The notes under the pieces were generated by a model, which saw only the letters and a list, made by a program, of their open reading frames with translations, searched no databases and had not been told where the DNA came from. Below are positions 43,358 to 52,215 of a DNA stretch of 64,000 nt, one piece after another. The position numbers and the translations under genes are program-made. Source of the stretch: CAVSIP01 sp963728075 (GTDB taxonomy: Bacteria; Actinomycetota; Actinomycetes; JAFAQI01; DASSKL01); assembly GCA_963728075.1 (NCBI GenBank), contig CAVSIP010000007.1, positions 575,827-639,826 on the forward strand, in the 5' to 3' direction. The number at the start of each line of letters is the position of its first letter. Within the stretch, counting starts at the first letter, position 1.

Positions 43358-44215
43358 GTGACCGACTACGAGCACATCGCCTACCGCGTCGAGGATCGTG
43401 TCCTCACGCTGACGCTGAACCGGCCGGACAAGCTCAACGCCTTCACCGAGGTGATGCAGCGCGAGCTCATCGACGCCTTCGACCGGTCCGATGCCGACGA
43501 CGACGTACGCGCCGTCGTCGTCACGGGTGCCGGCCGCGGCTTCTGCGCCGGGGCCGACCTGTCCGCCGGCGCGCGCACGTTCGACGCGGAGGCGCGCGGT
43601 GGCCGGCCGGGCCTGCGCCGTGACGGCGGCGGCCAGGTCGTGCTGCGGATCTTCCGCAGCACCAAGCCGGTGATCGCGGCGATCAACGGGCCGGCGGTCG
43701 GCGTCGGCGTCACGATGACGCTGCCGATGGACGTCCGGCTCGCCTCCACCGAGGCACGGTTCGGGTTCGTCTTCGCCCGCCGCGGCCTGGTGCCGGAGGC
43801 CTGCTCGACCTGGTTCCTGCCGCGCGTCGTCGGCATCAGCCAGGCGCAGGAGTGGGTGATGACCGGCCGGGTGTTCCCCGCGCAGGAGGCCCGGGACGCC
43901 GGCCTGGTCAAGGCGCTGCACGCGCCGGACGAGCTGCTGCCCGCTGCGCACGCGCTCGCCCGCGAGTGCGCGGAGAACACCAGTGCGGTGTCGGTCGCGC
44001 TGTCGCGTCAGATGCTGTGGCGGATGCTCGGTGAGAGCCACCCGATGGCGGCCCACCGGATCGACTCCCGCGGCATCTCCGCGCTGGGCCGGGCGCCGGA
44101 CGCGCTGGAGGGCGTCAGCTCGTTCCTCGAGAAGCGCCCGCCGCGGTTCACCATGAAGGTCAGCGCGGACATGCCGGAGTTCTACCCCTGGTGGGACGAG
44201 CCCGAGTTCTCCTGA
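43358..44215 (+). CDS. Enoyl-CoA hydratase/crotonase family protein
   Basis: 285 aa. Oxyanion segments: GAGRGFCAGADLSAGA and AAINGPAVGVGVTMTLPMDV; the acidic catalytic region reads RRGLVPEACSTWFLPRVVG, matching true hydratases. GTG 43358 follows CAGACT by six bases. Adjacent to an SDR gene on the same strand, a common beta-oxidation pairing; substrate unknown. Confidence 0.93.
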   Translation: MTDYEHIAYRVEDRVLTLTLNRPDKLNAFTEVMQRELIDAFDRSDADDDVRAVVVTGAGRGFCAGADLSAGARTFDAEARGGRPGLRRDGGGQVVLRIFRSTKPVIAAINGPAVGVGVTMTLPMDVRLASTEARFGFVFARRGLVPEACSTWFLPRVVGISQAQEWVMTGRVFPAQEARDAGLVKALHAPDELLPAAHALARECAENTSAVSVALSRQMLWRMLGESHPMAAHRIDSRGISALGRAPDALEGVSSFLEKRPPRFTMKVSADMPEFYPWWDEPEFS

Positions 44216-44333
44216 CATGACCTTAGGTGACCGATCGGAGACGGAGCGTCGAATACGTCAGTTGCTGTATGGCCAGGTGTGCCCGGCTCCCGTCCAATAG
44301 CGGTGCCAGATCGGACGCACCCAAGGACGTCCC

Positions 44334-44552
44334 GTGCTCGAGACGCGTAAGTACCAGGACGACTTCGTCGACATGACCCTGCGGCTGGTAGGGGAGTTCC
44401 CCCAGCTGCCACCCGGCTCGGTCATCCGGTGTGCGACCCGTTGCCGGCGGGCGCTGCGCGCCGAAGGGTTGTCCGGGGTCGGACTCGTCACCGCCGCCGA
44501 GCACATGACGCGGGTGCGTCTGCGCCAGCGCCTGCACAGCCGGGCCGCCTGA
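44334..44552 (+). CDS. Small hypothetical protein
   Basis: 72 aa, helical and basic: MLETRKYQDDFVDMTLRLVG, then GSVIRCATRCRRALRAEGLSG and AAEHMTRVRLRQRLHSRAA. No domain named with confidence. Start GTG 44334 with AAGGA about seven bases upstream. The 118 bases before it are less GC-rich than the surroundings and hold nothing else recognisable. Confidence 0.65.
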   Translation: MLETRKYQDDFVDMTLRLVGEFPQLPPGSVIRCATRCRRALRAEGLSGVGLVTAAEHMTRVRLRQRLHSRAA

Positions 44553-44600
44553 GCATTCCCCCCGCGCCGGCGGGCGTACGGCACCGGGGGAGCGTACGGC

Positions 44601-44606
44601 TACGGT
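44601..44606 (+). promoter_or_regulatory. Predicted -10 box, leaderless aminotransferase operon
   Basis: TACGGT seven bases before ATG 44614. Confidence 0.5.
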
Positions 44607-44613
44607 GACCGGC

Positions 44614-45837
44614 ATGGCTGTCCCCGCGTTCCTGCACCCCTTCGCCCGGCCTGCGGCCGAGCACTTCGTCCGCATCGTCCGGGGGAAGGGGGCGGCGGTC
44701 TACGACGACGCCGGGCAGCGCTACGTCGACGCGCTGGCCAGCCTCTGGTACTGCAACGTCGGGCACGGCCGCGAGCGGATCGCCACCGCCGTCGCCGACC
44801 AGCTGCGCACGCTCGGCGGCTACCACACGTTCGAGAAGTTCACGAACGACCCGGCCGACCAGCTGTGCGAGCGGCTGGCGGCGACCGCCCCGATGCCCGA
44901 CGCCCGGGTGTTCCTGTGCACGTCGGGTTCCGAGGCGGTCGACTCCGCGCTGAAGATCGCCCGTGTCGCCCACGTGGTCGCCGGGGACGAGCGGCGGACG
45001 ATGGTGGTCGGCCGCCGGCACGCCTACCACGGCGTGACGTACGGGGGACTGTCCGTGCAGGGCCTGCCCCCGAACCAGCAGGGGTTCGGCCCGCTGCTCG
45101 GCGACGTCGCGCAGATCGCCCACGACGACCTCGCCGACGCCGAGCGGCTGTTCGCCGCGCAGGGCGACCGGATCGCCGCGGTGATCGCCGAGCCGGTCAT
45201 CGGCGCAGGCGGGGTGATGCCACCCGCACCGGGCTACCTGGAAGGGTTGCGGCACCTGTGCGACGAGCACGGCGCCTACCTCATCCTCGACGAGGTCATC
45301 TCCGGCTTCGGCCGGCTGGGCACCTGGTGGGGCGCGCAGCGGTACGGCATCGAGCCCGACCTCGTCACCTTCGCGAAGGGCGTGACGTCCGGCTACGTGC
45401 CGCTCGGCGGGGTGCTCGTCGGCGCGAAGGTGCGCGCGGCGCTGGAGGCCGACCCGGCCTACATGCTGCGCCACGGCCACACCTACAGCGGGCACCCTGC
45501 GGCCTGCCGTGCCGCCCTGGAGAACCTCGCGATCCTCGACGACGAGCGGTTGTTCGAACGGGCGAACCCGGTCGGCGAGCGGCTGTCCGCCGGGCTGGCG
45601 AAGCTGCTCGCCGACGGCCGCCTCGCCGCCGTGCGGGGTGCGGGGGCCGTCTGGGCCGCGGTGCTGCCCGAGGGTCGTAGCGCACCGGCCGTACGGGACG
45701 GGATGCTGGCCCACGGGGTCATCGCCCGGCCGATCGGTGCGGACGTCGTCGCCTTCTGCCCGCCGCTGGTCATCGACGACACCGACATCGACCGGTGCGT
45801 GGAGGCGCTGGCCGCGGCACTGGAGGAGGACGGCTGA
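44614..45837 (+). CDS. Class III aminotransferase
   Basis: 407 aa PLP omega-type aminotransferase. Seen: YVDALASLWYCNVGHGRE, FLCTSGSEAVDSALKIAR, HAYHGVTYGG, ILDEVISGFGRLGTWWG and the PLP lysine in TFAKGVTSGYVPLGG. ATG 44614 follows TACGGT by seven bases. Its stop shares one base with the start of the lyase gene (TGATG), and a third gene overlaps in turn, so a three-gene operon is clear. Amino donor unknown. Confidence 0.93.
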   Translation: MAVPAFLHPFARPAAEHFVRIVRGKGAAVYDDAGQRYVDALASLWYCNVGHGRERIATAVADQLRTLGGYHTFEKFTNDPADQLCERLAATAPMPDARVFLCTSGSEAVDSALKIARVAHVVAGDERRTMVVGRRHAYHGVTYGGLSVQGLPPNQQGFGPLLGDVAQIAHDDLADAERLFAAQGDRIAAVIAEPVIGAGGVMPPAPGYLEGLRHLCDEHGAYLILDEVISGFGRLGTWWGAQRYGIEPDLVTFAKGVTSGYVPLGGVLVGAKVRAALEADPAYMLRHGHTYSGHPAACRAALENLAILDDERLFERANPVGERLSAGLAKLLADGRLAAVRGAGAVWAAVLPEGRSAPAVRDGMLAHGVIARPIGADVVAFCPPLVIDDTDIDRCVEALAAALEEDG

Positions 45838-47090
45838 TGGGACTGCCCGAGCGCGGCATGGGCAAGGACGAGGTCGTCGCCGCCCTGCAGGCGAAACGAT
45901 CCCGCGACGCGCGGTGGCAGGACGGCCGCACGTTCGGCCTGGTCTTCGACGGCGGCCCGGACGTGCACGAAGTCGCCGAGGCGGCGGCCACCATGTTCCT
46001 GCACGAGAACGCGCTCAACCCGGCCGCGTTCCCGAGCCTCGCCGAGATCTCCTCCGAGGTGGTCGGTGCCTGCGCCGAGCTGTTCCACGCGCCGCCTGAG
46101 GCCGCCGGGTTCATGACCTCCGGCGGCACCGAGAGCATCCTCATGGCGGTCAAGGCCGCCCGGGAGCGAGGCAAGGCCGAGCGCGGCATCACGGCCCCGG
46201 AGATGGTGGTGCCGGAGAGTGCGCACGCGGCGTTCCACAAGGGCGCCCACTACTTCGGGCTCACCGTCCGCAAGATCCCGGTACGGCCGGACTGGCGGGC
46301 CGACGTCGACGCGGCCGCGGCTGCGGTCAACGACAACACCGTGCTGGTCGTCGGCTCCGCACCGCAGTACCCGCAGGGTGTCGTCGACCCGATCCCCGAG
46401 CTGGCAGCGCTCGCCGCCGAGGTCGGCGCCAGCTTCCACACCGACGCCTGCATGGGCGGGTTCGTGCTGCCGTTCATGGAGCAGCTCGGTCACGACGTAC
46501 CACCGTGGGACTTCCGCGTGGAGGGGGTCACGACGATCTCCGCGGACGTGCACAAGCTCGGGTACGCGCCGAAGGGCGCGTCGGTGATCCTGCACCGCAG
46601 CAAGGAGCTGCGCCGCTACCAGACGTTCATGTTCTCCGACTGGCTCGGCGGCTTCTACGGCTCGCCCAACATGCAGGGCACCCGCCCGGCCCTGCCGATG
46701 GCCGCCGCATGGGCGGTGATGAACCACCTCGGGCTCGAGGGCTACCAGCGGCTGACCCGGCAGACCATCGACGCCGCCGACCGCATCCGGGCGGGCGTCC
46801 GTGCCCTACCCGGGCTGACCGTGCTCGGCGACCCGACGGCGCACCTGCTCGCCATCTCCGCCGACCCCGACGTGGCCGAGCGCATCGACGTCTTCGCGGT
46901 CGGTGACGCGATGCACGAGCGCGGCTGGCACCTCGACCGGCAGTCCCCGCCGGACTCGCTGCACCTGACGGTCAGCGCGGGCAACGTCGCGGTGGTGGAT
47001 GAGTTCCTCGCCGACCTGCGCGCGTGCACGGAGCAGGTGGCCGGTGCGCGGGCCGAGGACCGTTCGACCACGTACGCCGGGCTGGAATGA
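45837..47090 (+). CDS. Sphingosine-1-phosphate lyase-like PLP enzyme
   Basis: 417 aa of the group II decarboxylase/S1P lyase superfamily. Seen: FMTSGGTESILMAVKAARE, SAHAAFHKGAHYFGL, HTDACMGGFVLPFM and the PLP lysine in ISADVHKLGYAPKGAS, whose spacing is typical of S1P lyases. S1P lyase splits phosphorylated sphingoid bases into an aldehyde and phosphoethanolamine; a decarboxylase or other C-C lyase role is also possible. It shares one base with the aminotransferase stop and overlaps the DUF2236 start by four. Confidence 0.88.
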   Translation: MGLPERGMGKDEVVAALQAKRSRDARWQDGRTFGLVFDGGPDVHEVAEAAATMFLHENALNPAAFPSLAEISSEVVGACAELFHAPPEAAGFMTSGGTESILMAVKAARERGKAERGITAPEMVVPESAHAAFHKGAHYFGLTVRKIPVRPDWRADVDAAAAAVNDNTVLVVGSAPQYPQGVVDPIPELAALAAEVGASFHTDACMGGFVLPFMEQLGHDVPPWDFRVEGVTTISADVHKLGYAPKGASVILHRSKELRRYQTFMFSDWLGGFYGSPNMQGTRPALPMAAAWAVMNHLGLEGYQRLTRQTIDAADRIRAGVRALPGLTVLGDPTAHLLAISADPDVAERIDVFAVGDAMHERGWHLDRQSPPDSLHLTVSAGNVAVVDEFLADLRACTEQVAGARAEDRSTTYAGLE

Positions 47091-47956
47091 CCGCGCCCAC
47101 CATCCGCAACCCGCTGACCGCGTTCGCGGCCCCGCCGCCGCCCGGGGGAGGTGCCGGCGGTGACCCCGGGCTCTTCGGCCCCCACTCCGCTGCCTGGCGG
47201 GTCGGCCGGGAACGGGTGCTGCTGTTCGGTGGTGCCGCCGCCCTGCTCCTGCAGGTCGGCCACCCGCTCGTCGCCGCCGGGGTGACGGAGCACTCCGACT
47301 TCACCAGCGACCCGGTCCGGCGGCTCACCGCCACCCTGGAGGCCACGCTGACCATCACCTTCGGTGACGCGGCGCAGGCGCGCGCGGCGGCCGAGCGGGT
47401 GGGCCGTCGGCACCGGCCCGTACGCGGGACCGTGGCCGGCCGCGCGTACGACGCACGCGACCCGCAGCTGGCCGCATGGGTGCATGCGACGCTCGTGTGG
47501 AGCGCGCTGCGGACCTACCACGACTTCGTCGCGCCGCTCCCCGACGCCCTGGCCGACCGGTACGTCGACGAGATGCGCCGGTTCGGCGCGCTGTTCGGGG
47601 CGGACGGGGACGCGCTGCCGGCCAACCGCCCGCAGCTCGACGCGTACGTCACCCGCATGGTCGCCACCGGCGAGGTGGCGCCGGACGAGAACGGCCGGGT
47701 CATCGCGTCGAGCATCTTCGCCTCCGCGCGGGAGACGCAGGGACCGGGCGCCGACGCTCTGGCCCGGGTGCTGGCCGCGGCGATGCTGCCGGATCCGCTG
47801 CGGCGGGCGTACGGCCTGCCGTGGGGCCCGGCCCAGCAGCGGACCTATGCGCTTCTGCGGCGGGGGGTCCGGGCCACGTTGCCGGCGCTGCCGCGTACGC
47901 CGCGCTTCTGGCCGCACTACGAGGTCGCCCGGCGCCGGCTGGTCGGGGGCCCGTGA
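47087..47956 (+). CDS. DUF2236 (MpaB-like) oxygenase family protein
   Basis: 289 aa. The family includes heme-dependent oxygenases such as latex-clearing protein and MpaB. Seen: RVLLFGGAAALLLQVGHPLVAAGV, HSDFTSDPVRRLTATLEATL, VHATLVWSALRTYHDFVAPL and LPWGPAQQRTYALLRRGV. ATG 47087 overlaps the lyase stop (ATGA). A proline/glycine-rich N-terminus precedes the domain. Its place in the operon suggests oxidation of the same substrate; this is inference. Confidence 0.85.
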   Translation: MTAPTIRNPLTAFAAPPPPGGGAGGDPGLFGPHSAAWRVGRERVLLFGGAAALLLQVGHPLVAAGVTEHSDFTSDPVRRLTATLEATLTITFGDAAQARAAAERVGRRHRPVRGTVAGRAYDARDPQLAAWVHATLVWSALRTYHDFVAPLPDALADRYVDEMRRFGALFGADGDALPANRPQLDAYVTRMVATGEVAPDENGRVIASSIFASARETQGPGADALARVLAAAMLPDPLRRAYGLPWGPAQQRTYALLRRGVRATLPALPRTPRFWPHYEVARRRLVGGP

Positions 47957-47962
47957 CCTGCG

Positions 47963-47968
47963 TAGCCT
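47963..47968 (+). promoter_or_regulatory. Predicted -10 box, leaderless crotonase
   Basis: TAGCCT six bases before ATG 47975, placed in the short gap after the DUF2236 stop. Confidence 0.5.
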
Positions 47969-47974
47969 CGGCCC

Positions 47975-48751
47975 ATGGGCTACCAGCACGTTCTCGTCGA
48001 ACGCAGTGGTGACTACGCGACGATCACGATGAACCGGCCGGAGCGGCGCAACGCGCTGTCCCTGGAGCACATGCGTGAGCTGATCGCCGCGTTCAACGAG
48101 GTGGGGGACAGTGATGCGCTCGGCATCGTGCTCGCCGGCAACGGCCCGGTGTTCTCCGCCGGGCACGACTTCGCCGACGTCGCGGAGGCCGACCTGGCCG
48201 GCGTACGCACCCTGCTGTGGACCTGCACCGAGCTGATGACGCTCATGCAGCAGGTGCCGCAGGTGGTGGTCGCGCGGGTGCACGGGCTGGCCACCGCGGC
48301 GGGCTGCCAGCTGGTGGCCAGCGCGGACCTCGCGGTGGCCGCCGAGGGGGCCGGCTTCGCCGCTCCGGGTGGCAAGGGCGGCTGGTTCTGCCACACGCCG
48401 ATGGTCGCGATCGCCCGCAACATCGGGCGCAAGCAGGCGATGGAGATGGCGCTGTCCGGCGACACGATCGACGCGGAGACGGCGCTGCGCTGGGGGCTGG
48501 TCAACGCGGTGGTGCCGGCCGAGCAGCTCGACTCGGCGGTGCAGGGCCTGCTCGAACGCTGCACCCGCGGCAGTGCGGAGAGCAAGGCGATGGGCAAGCG
48601 GACGCTGCACACGCAGATCGGCATGGACCAGCCGCAGGCGTACGCCTACGTCGTCGAGGTGATGGCCGCGACCAGCCAGCTCCCCGACGCCAAGGAGGGC
48701 ATCGCGTCGTTCCTGGAGAAGCGCAAGCCCGCCTGGCACCGCGGCCGGTAG
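47975..48751 (+). CDS. Enoyl-CoA hydratase family protein
   Basis: 258 aa crotonase fold. Oxyanion segments: GNGPVFSAGHDFADV and ARVHGLATAAGCQLVASADL; the following GFAAPGGKGGWFCHTPMVAIAR resembles the ECHDC3-like branch, which often lacks both hydratase glutamates. So the reaction is uncertain. The leaderless start gives it its own promoter although it trails the DUF2236 operon closely. Copy B of the 61-bp repeat follows 49 bases after the stop. Confidence 0.92.
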   Translation: MGYQHVLVERSGDYATITMNRPERRNALSLEHMRELIAAFNEVGDSDALGIVLAGNGPVFSAGHDFADVAEADLAGVRTLLWTCTELMTLMQQVPQVVVARVHGLATAAGCQLVASADLAVAAEGAGFAAPGGKGGWFCHTPMVAIARNIGRKQAMEMALSGDTIDAETALRWGLVNAVVPAEQLDSAVQGLLERCTRGSAESKAMGKRTLHTQIGMDQPQAYAYVVEVMAATSQLPDAKEGIASFLEKRKPAWHRGR

Positions 48752-48800
48752 GAGCCGCTGCCGCCCCGCCGTCCGGCCCCCGCTGCGAGCCCCCCCTTCC

Positions 48801-48861
48801 GGGCGTTGGCGCCAACGCTGGGCGACACGCCGTACGCCGTCCAGATGGCGCGCCAATGCCC
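48801..48861 (+). repeat. 61-bp stem-loop repeat, copy B
   Basis: Outer stem GGGCGTTGGCGC (48801-48812) with GCGCCAATGCCC (48850-48861); one G-T wobble in plus-strand RNA, at a different position from copy A. 57 of 61 bases match copy A at 28939. Lies between the converging crotonase and acyl-CoA ligase genes. Confidence 0.85.
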
Positions 48862-48891
48862 GCCCGGCCGGCGGGCCCCCGGGGTACGCCG

Positions 48892-50490
48892 TCAGTGGAT
48901 CCGCTTGTCGAAGCCGGCCCACTCCTTCTCGCGCAGCTGGAACTTCTGCACCTTCCCCGTGGACGTCTTGGGCAGCTCGCCGACGAACTCGATCGCGTCG
49001 GGCGCCTTGAACCGGGCGAGCTGGCCGCGTACGTGCTCGACCAGCTCGGCCTCGGTGACCTGCTGCCCCTCGCGCAGGACGACGAACGCCTTCGGCCGCT
49101 CGCCCCACTTCTCGTGCGGGATCGACACGACCGCCACCTCGAGTACGGCCGGGTGCGAGTCGATCGCCCGCTCCACCTCGATGGTGGAGATGTTCTCGCC
49201 GCCGCTGATGATGATGTCCTTGGCCCGGTCGCGCAGCTCGACGTAGCCGTCGGGGTGGCGGACGCCGAGGTCGCCGGAGTGGAACCACCCGCCGCGGAAC
49301 GCCGTCGCGGTCGCCTCCTCGTCGGCGAAGTAGCCCTTCATGACGTTGTTGCCGCGCATGACGACCTCGCCCATCGTCTCGCCGTCCCGCGGCACGTCGT
49401 CCATCTCGTCGTCGACGACGCGCATCTCCTCGGCCTGCACCATGCCGACACCCTGGCGGGCGAGCAGCCGGGCACGGTTCGGGGTGTCGAGGTCGAGCCA
49501 GCCGGGCTGGTACTCGCAGATGCTGTACGGGCCGTACGTCTCGGTCAGCCCGTATACGTGGATCACCCGGAACCCGAGCGACTCCATCCGCGCGATGACC
49601 GTCGGGGACGGCGGCGCACCCGCGGTCGTCACGACGATCTCGTGGTCGAGCTCGTGCCCCTCCGGCGCGCCGGCGATCGACACCAGGACGGTGGGGGCGC
49701 CGTTGAGGTGGGTGACGTGCTCGGCGTCGATGAGCCGCCAGATCTCCGCCGGTACGACGGCGGGCAGGCACACGTGCGTACCGCCGATCGCGGTCACCGC
49801 CCACGTCGTGCACCAGCCGTTGCAGTGGAACATCGGCAGCGTCCACAGGTACACGCTGTCCGGGCTGTGCCGGGAGTGGATGATCTCGCCGAGGGAGTTG
49901 AGGTACGCCCCGCGGTGGCTGTACATCACGCCCTTGGGCCGCCCGGTGGTGCCGGAGGTGTAGTTGATCGAGATCGTCGCCCGCTCGTCCTCGACGGTCC
50001 ACGGCAGCGGCTCGTCCGAGCCGCGCGCGAGCAGGTCGTCGTACGTCGTCCCGCCCGCGCCCTCGAGCGTCACGACCTCCCGCACGGTCTCGAACGCGTC
50101 AGCGACCGGCGCCACCGTCGCCGCGAGCGACTCGTGGACGACGAGCAGCTTCGCGCCGGAGTGGTCGCAGATGTAGCGGACCTCCTCCGGGGACAGCCGC
50201 GTGTTGATGGCGACCAGCACCGCACCGGCGAGCGGTACGGCGAAGTGCGCGACGAGCATCTCCGGCACGTTCGGCAGCAGGTACGCCACCCGGTCGCCGG
50301 GCTCGATCCCGGACGCCTGCAGCGCGCGTGCCGTACGCGTCGCCAGCGTGGCGAGCTCGCGGTAGGTGATCCGCCGGTCCCGGCCGTCCGCGCGGCTGTC
50401 GACGACGGCGGTCTTGTCGGGGAAGACCGCCGCGCTGCGCTCGAGGAAGGCGAGCGGGGTCAGCTGCGTGATCCAGGTCTCGGATGCCAT
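48892..50490 (-). CDS. AMP-binding acyl-CoA ligase (FadD-like)
   Basis: 532 aa. Seen: YTSGTTGRPKGVMYSHRG (AMP loop), the medium/long-chain type MFHCNGWCTTWAV, YGLTETYGPYSICEYQPGW, SGDLGVRHPDGYVELRDRAK, SGGENISTIEVERA and KTSTGKVQKFQLREKEW. It belongs to the branch that includes plant and bacterial fatty/benzoyl-CoA ligases. ATG 50490 follows CAGGAT-GCGGGC, as for the crotonase at 39382. Converges with the crotonase at 47975, a possible partner. Confidence 0.94.
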   Translation of the reverse strand: MASETWITQLTPLAFLERSAAVFPDKTAVVDSRADGRDRRITYRELATLATRTARALQASGIEPGDRVAYLLPNVPEMLVAHFAVPLAGAVLVAINTRLSPEEVRYICDHSGAKLLVVHESLAATVAPVADAFETVREVVTLEGAGGTTYDDLLARGSDEPLPWTVEDERATISINYTSGTTGRPKGVMYSHRGAYLNSLGEIIHSRHSPDSVYLWTLPMFHCNGWCTTWAVTAIGGTHVCLPAVVPAEIWRLIDAEHVTHLNGAPTVLVSIAGAPEGHELDHEIVVTTAGAPPSPTVIARMESLGFRVIHVYGLTETYGPYSICEYQPGWLDLDTPNRARLLARQGVGMVQAEEMRVVDDEMDDVPRDGETMGEVVMRGNNVMKGYFADEEATATAFRGGWFHSGDLGVRHPDGYVELRDRAKDIIISGGENISTIEVERAIDSHPAVLEVAVVSIPHEKWGERPKAFVVLREGQQVTEAELVEHVRGQLARFKAPDAIEFVGELPKTSTGKVQKFQLREKEWAGFDKRIH

Positions 50491-50525
50491 GCCCGCATCC
50501 TGGCGCACCGCAGCGCGCCCCGCAC

Positions 50526-51470
50526 CTACACGCGTGAGTCGCTCAACGCGTCGTACGGGACGCCGGTCAGCTCCGTGGAGACCTCCCAGAGGCGCCGGGC
50601 GGTCGCCTCGTCCCGGGCGGCCGACGACGGGCGGACGCGCGTGGGGTGGCCGCGGCTCTCGAACAGCCGGTCCGGGCCGAAGTACTCGCCGCCGCGGACG
50701 TCGGGTGCGGTCGCGGCGCACAGCGACGGCCATGCGCCGGCTTCGTCACTCTGCGCGACGAGCAGGTTGGCCAGCCCGCTCAGGGCCTCCATGACCCGGT
50801 TGCCGGCCATCCGCGGGCCGCTGGTCTGCAGGTTCGTCGCCGCGTACCCGGGGTGGGCGGCGACGCTGGTCAGGTCGACACCCGCCGCCCGGGCCCGCCG
50901 GTCCAGCTCCAGCGCGAACAGCAGGTTCGCGAGCTTGGACTGGCCGTACGCCGTCCACTTCCCGTACGACCGCTCGCTGCCCAGATCGTCGAAGTCGATC
51001 TTCCCAGTCTTGTGCATCGTGCTGCTGACCGTCACCACCCGCGCCCCGGGCCGCGCGAGCAGCGCCGGCAGCAGCAGCCCGGTGAGCGCGAAGTGACCGA
51101 GGTGGTTCGTCCCCAGCTGCATCTCGAAGCCGTCCGCCGTCCGCCGCAGGGGCAGCGCCATCACCCCCGCGTTGTTGACGAGGACGTCGACGCCGCCCTC
51201 GCTCTCGCGGACGTCAGCGGCGAAGGCGCGCACGGACGCGAGCGAGGCGAGGTCGAGCAGGCCGAGCCGCGGTGCCGGTCCGGCGGCGGTGGCGGCAACC
51301 CGCTGCAGCGCCTGCTCGCCGCGCTCCGGGCTGCGGCAGGCGAGCACGACGTGGGCTCCGTGGCGCGCAAGCTCGCGCGCGGTGTGCAGGCCGATGCCGC
51401 TGTTGGCGCCGGTGACCACGGCGGTCCGGCCGGTGAGGTCGGGCATGTCGTCCGGTGTCCAGCGGCTCAT
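50526..51470 (-). CDS. SDR-family oxidoreductase, retinol dehydrogenase-like
   Basis: 314 aa. Seen: TGANSGIGLHTARELA, LVNNAGVMALPLRRT, NHLGHFALTGLLLPAL, serine at VVTVSSTMHK, and catalytic YGQSK; SVAAHPGYAATNLQ is typical of the WWOX/retinol-dehydrogenase-like branch. The C-terminal FGPDRLFESRGHPTRV is conserved too. ATG 51470 has GGAGG four bases upstream. Substrate unknown. Downstream of hemerythrin in the opposite direction. Confidence 0.92.
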   Translation of the reverse strand: MSRWTPDDMPDLTGRTAVVTGANSGIGLHTARELARHGAHVVLACRSPERGEQALQRVAATAAGPAPRLGLLDLASLASVRAFAADVRESEGGVDVLVNNAGVMALPLRRTADGFEMQLGTNHLGHFALTGLLLPALLARPGARVVTVSSTMHKTGKIDFDDLGSERSYGKWTAYGQSKLANLLFALELDRRARAAGVDLTSVAAHPGYAATNLQTSGPRMAGNRVMEALSGLANLLVAQSDEAGAWPSLCAATAPDVRGGEYFGPDRLFESRGHPTRVRPSSAARDEATARRLWEVSTELTGVPYDALSDSRV

Positions 51471-51593
51471 GCCTCCAGGGTCCGGTGCGGGCAGCGGGAC
51501 GGGCAAGGCAGGTCCCGCCCGGTTCGTGCGCCGGTGTCCGGGTAGCCACCCCACGGACCAGACGTGACCGTGCCTGCACACCCGGGAGGTGCC

Positions 51594-52154
51594 GTGAACA
51601 AGCGAGCCGCCGTCGCGCCGGACGTGGTGGACCTGCTGAAGACCCAGCACACCCAGATCCGCCGCCAGTTCCGCAAGGCCATGCTGCCCGGGCCGATGCG
51701 CGCCCGTGCGTTCGCCGAGCTGCGCCGGCTGCTGGCCGTCCACGAGGCCGCGGAGGAGTCCCACGTCCACCCGGTCGCCAAGCGGGCCGCCAAGGGTGGC
51801 AAGCGGCTGATCGGGGCGCGGCTCGCCGAGGAGGAGCAGGCCAAGAAGCTGCTCAAGGAGCTGGACAGGATCGGCCCGGACGGTCGCGGCTACCTGCCTA
51901 TGCTGCGCCGGCTGCGTGCGGCGGTGCTCGCCCACGCCGAGCACGAGGAGAAGGAGGAGTTCCCCGTCCTCCTCGAGGCGATCACGGGCGCACGCCGGCG
52001 CTCGCTCGGCGCCGAGTCCACGCTCACCCAGGCCGTCGCGCCGACCCACCCGCATCCCGCCGTGAACACCCAGCTGGCCAACAAGCTGGCCGCGCCGATC
52101 GCCGGGCCGCTGGACCGGGGGCGCGACCTCGTCATGGGGCTCATCCGCCGGTGA
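51594..52154 (+). CDS. Hemerythrin HHE domain protein
   Basis: 186 aa four-helix bundle with di-iron ligands: LKTQHTQIRRQF, LAVHEAAEESHVHPV and AHAEHEEKEEFPVLL. The tail (AGPLDRGRDLVMGLIRR) is unassigned. GTG 51594 follows GGGAGG closely; GTG 51564 in frame is an alternative. Probable oxygen, NO or iron sensor/store. A second HHE gene follows 61 bases later. Confidence 0.87.
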   Translation: MNKRAAVAPDVVDLLKTQHTQIRRQFRKAMLPGPMRARAFAELRRLLAVHEAAEESHVHPVAKRAAKGGKRLIGARLAEEEQAKKLLKELDRIGPDGRGYLPMLRRLRAAVLAHAEHEEKEEFPVLLEAITGARRRSLGAESTLTQAVAPTHPHPAVNTQLANKLAAPIAGPLDRGRDLVMGLIRR

Positions 52155-52215
52155 GGGGGCTGCCGGGACCTAAGGCCCTAGGCGTCCGCGGGCTGGACAT
52201 GCGGCACTGGGGTGC

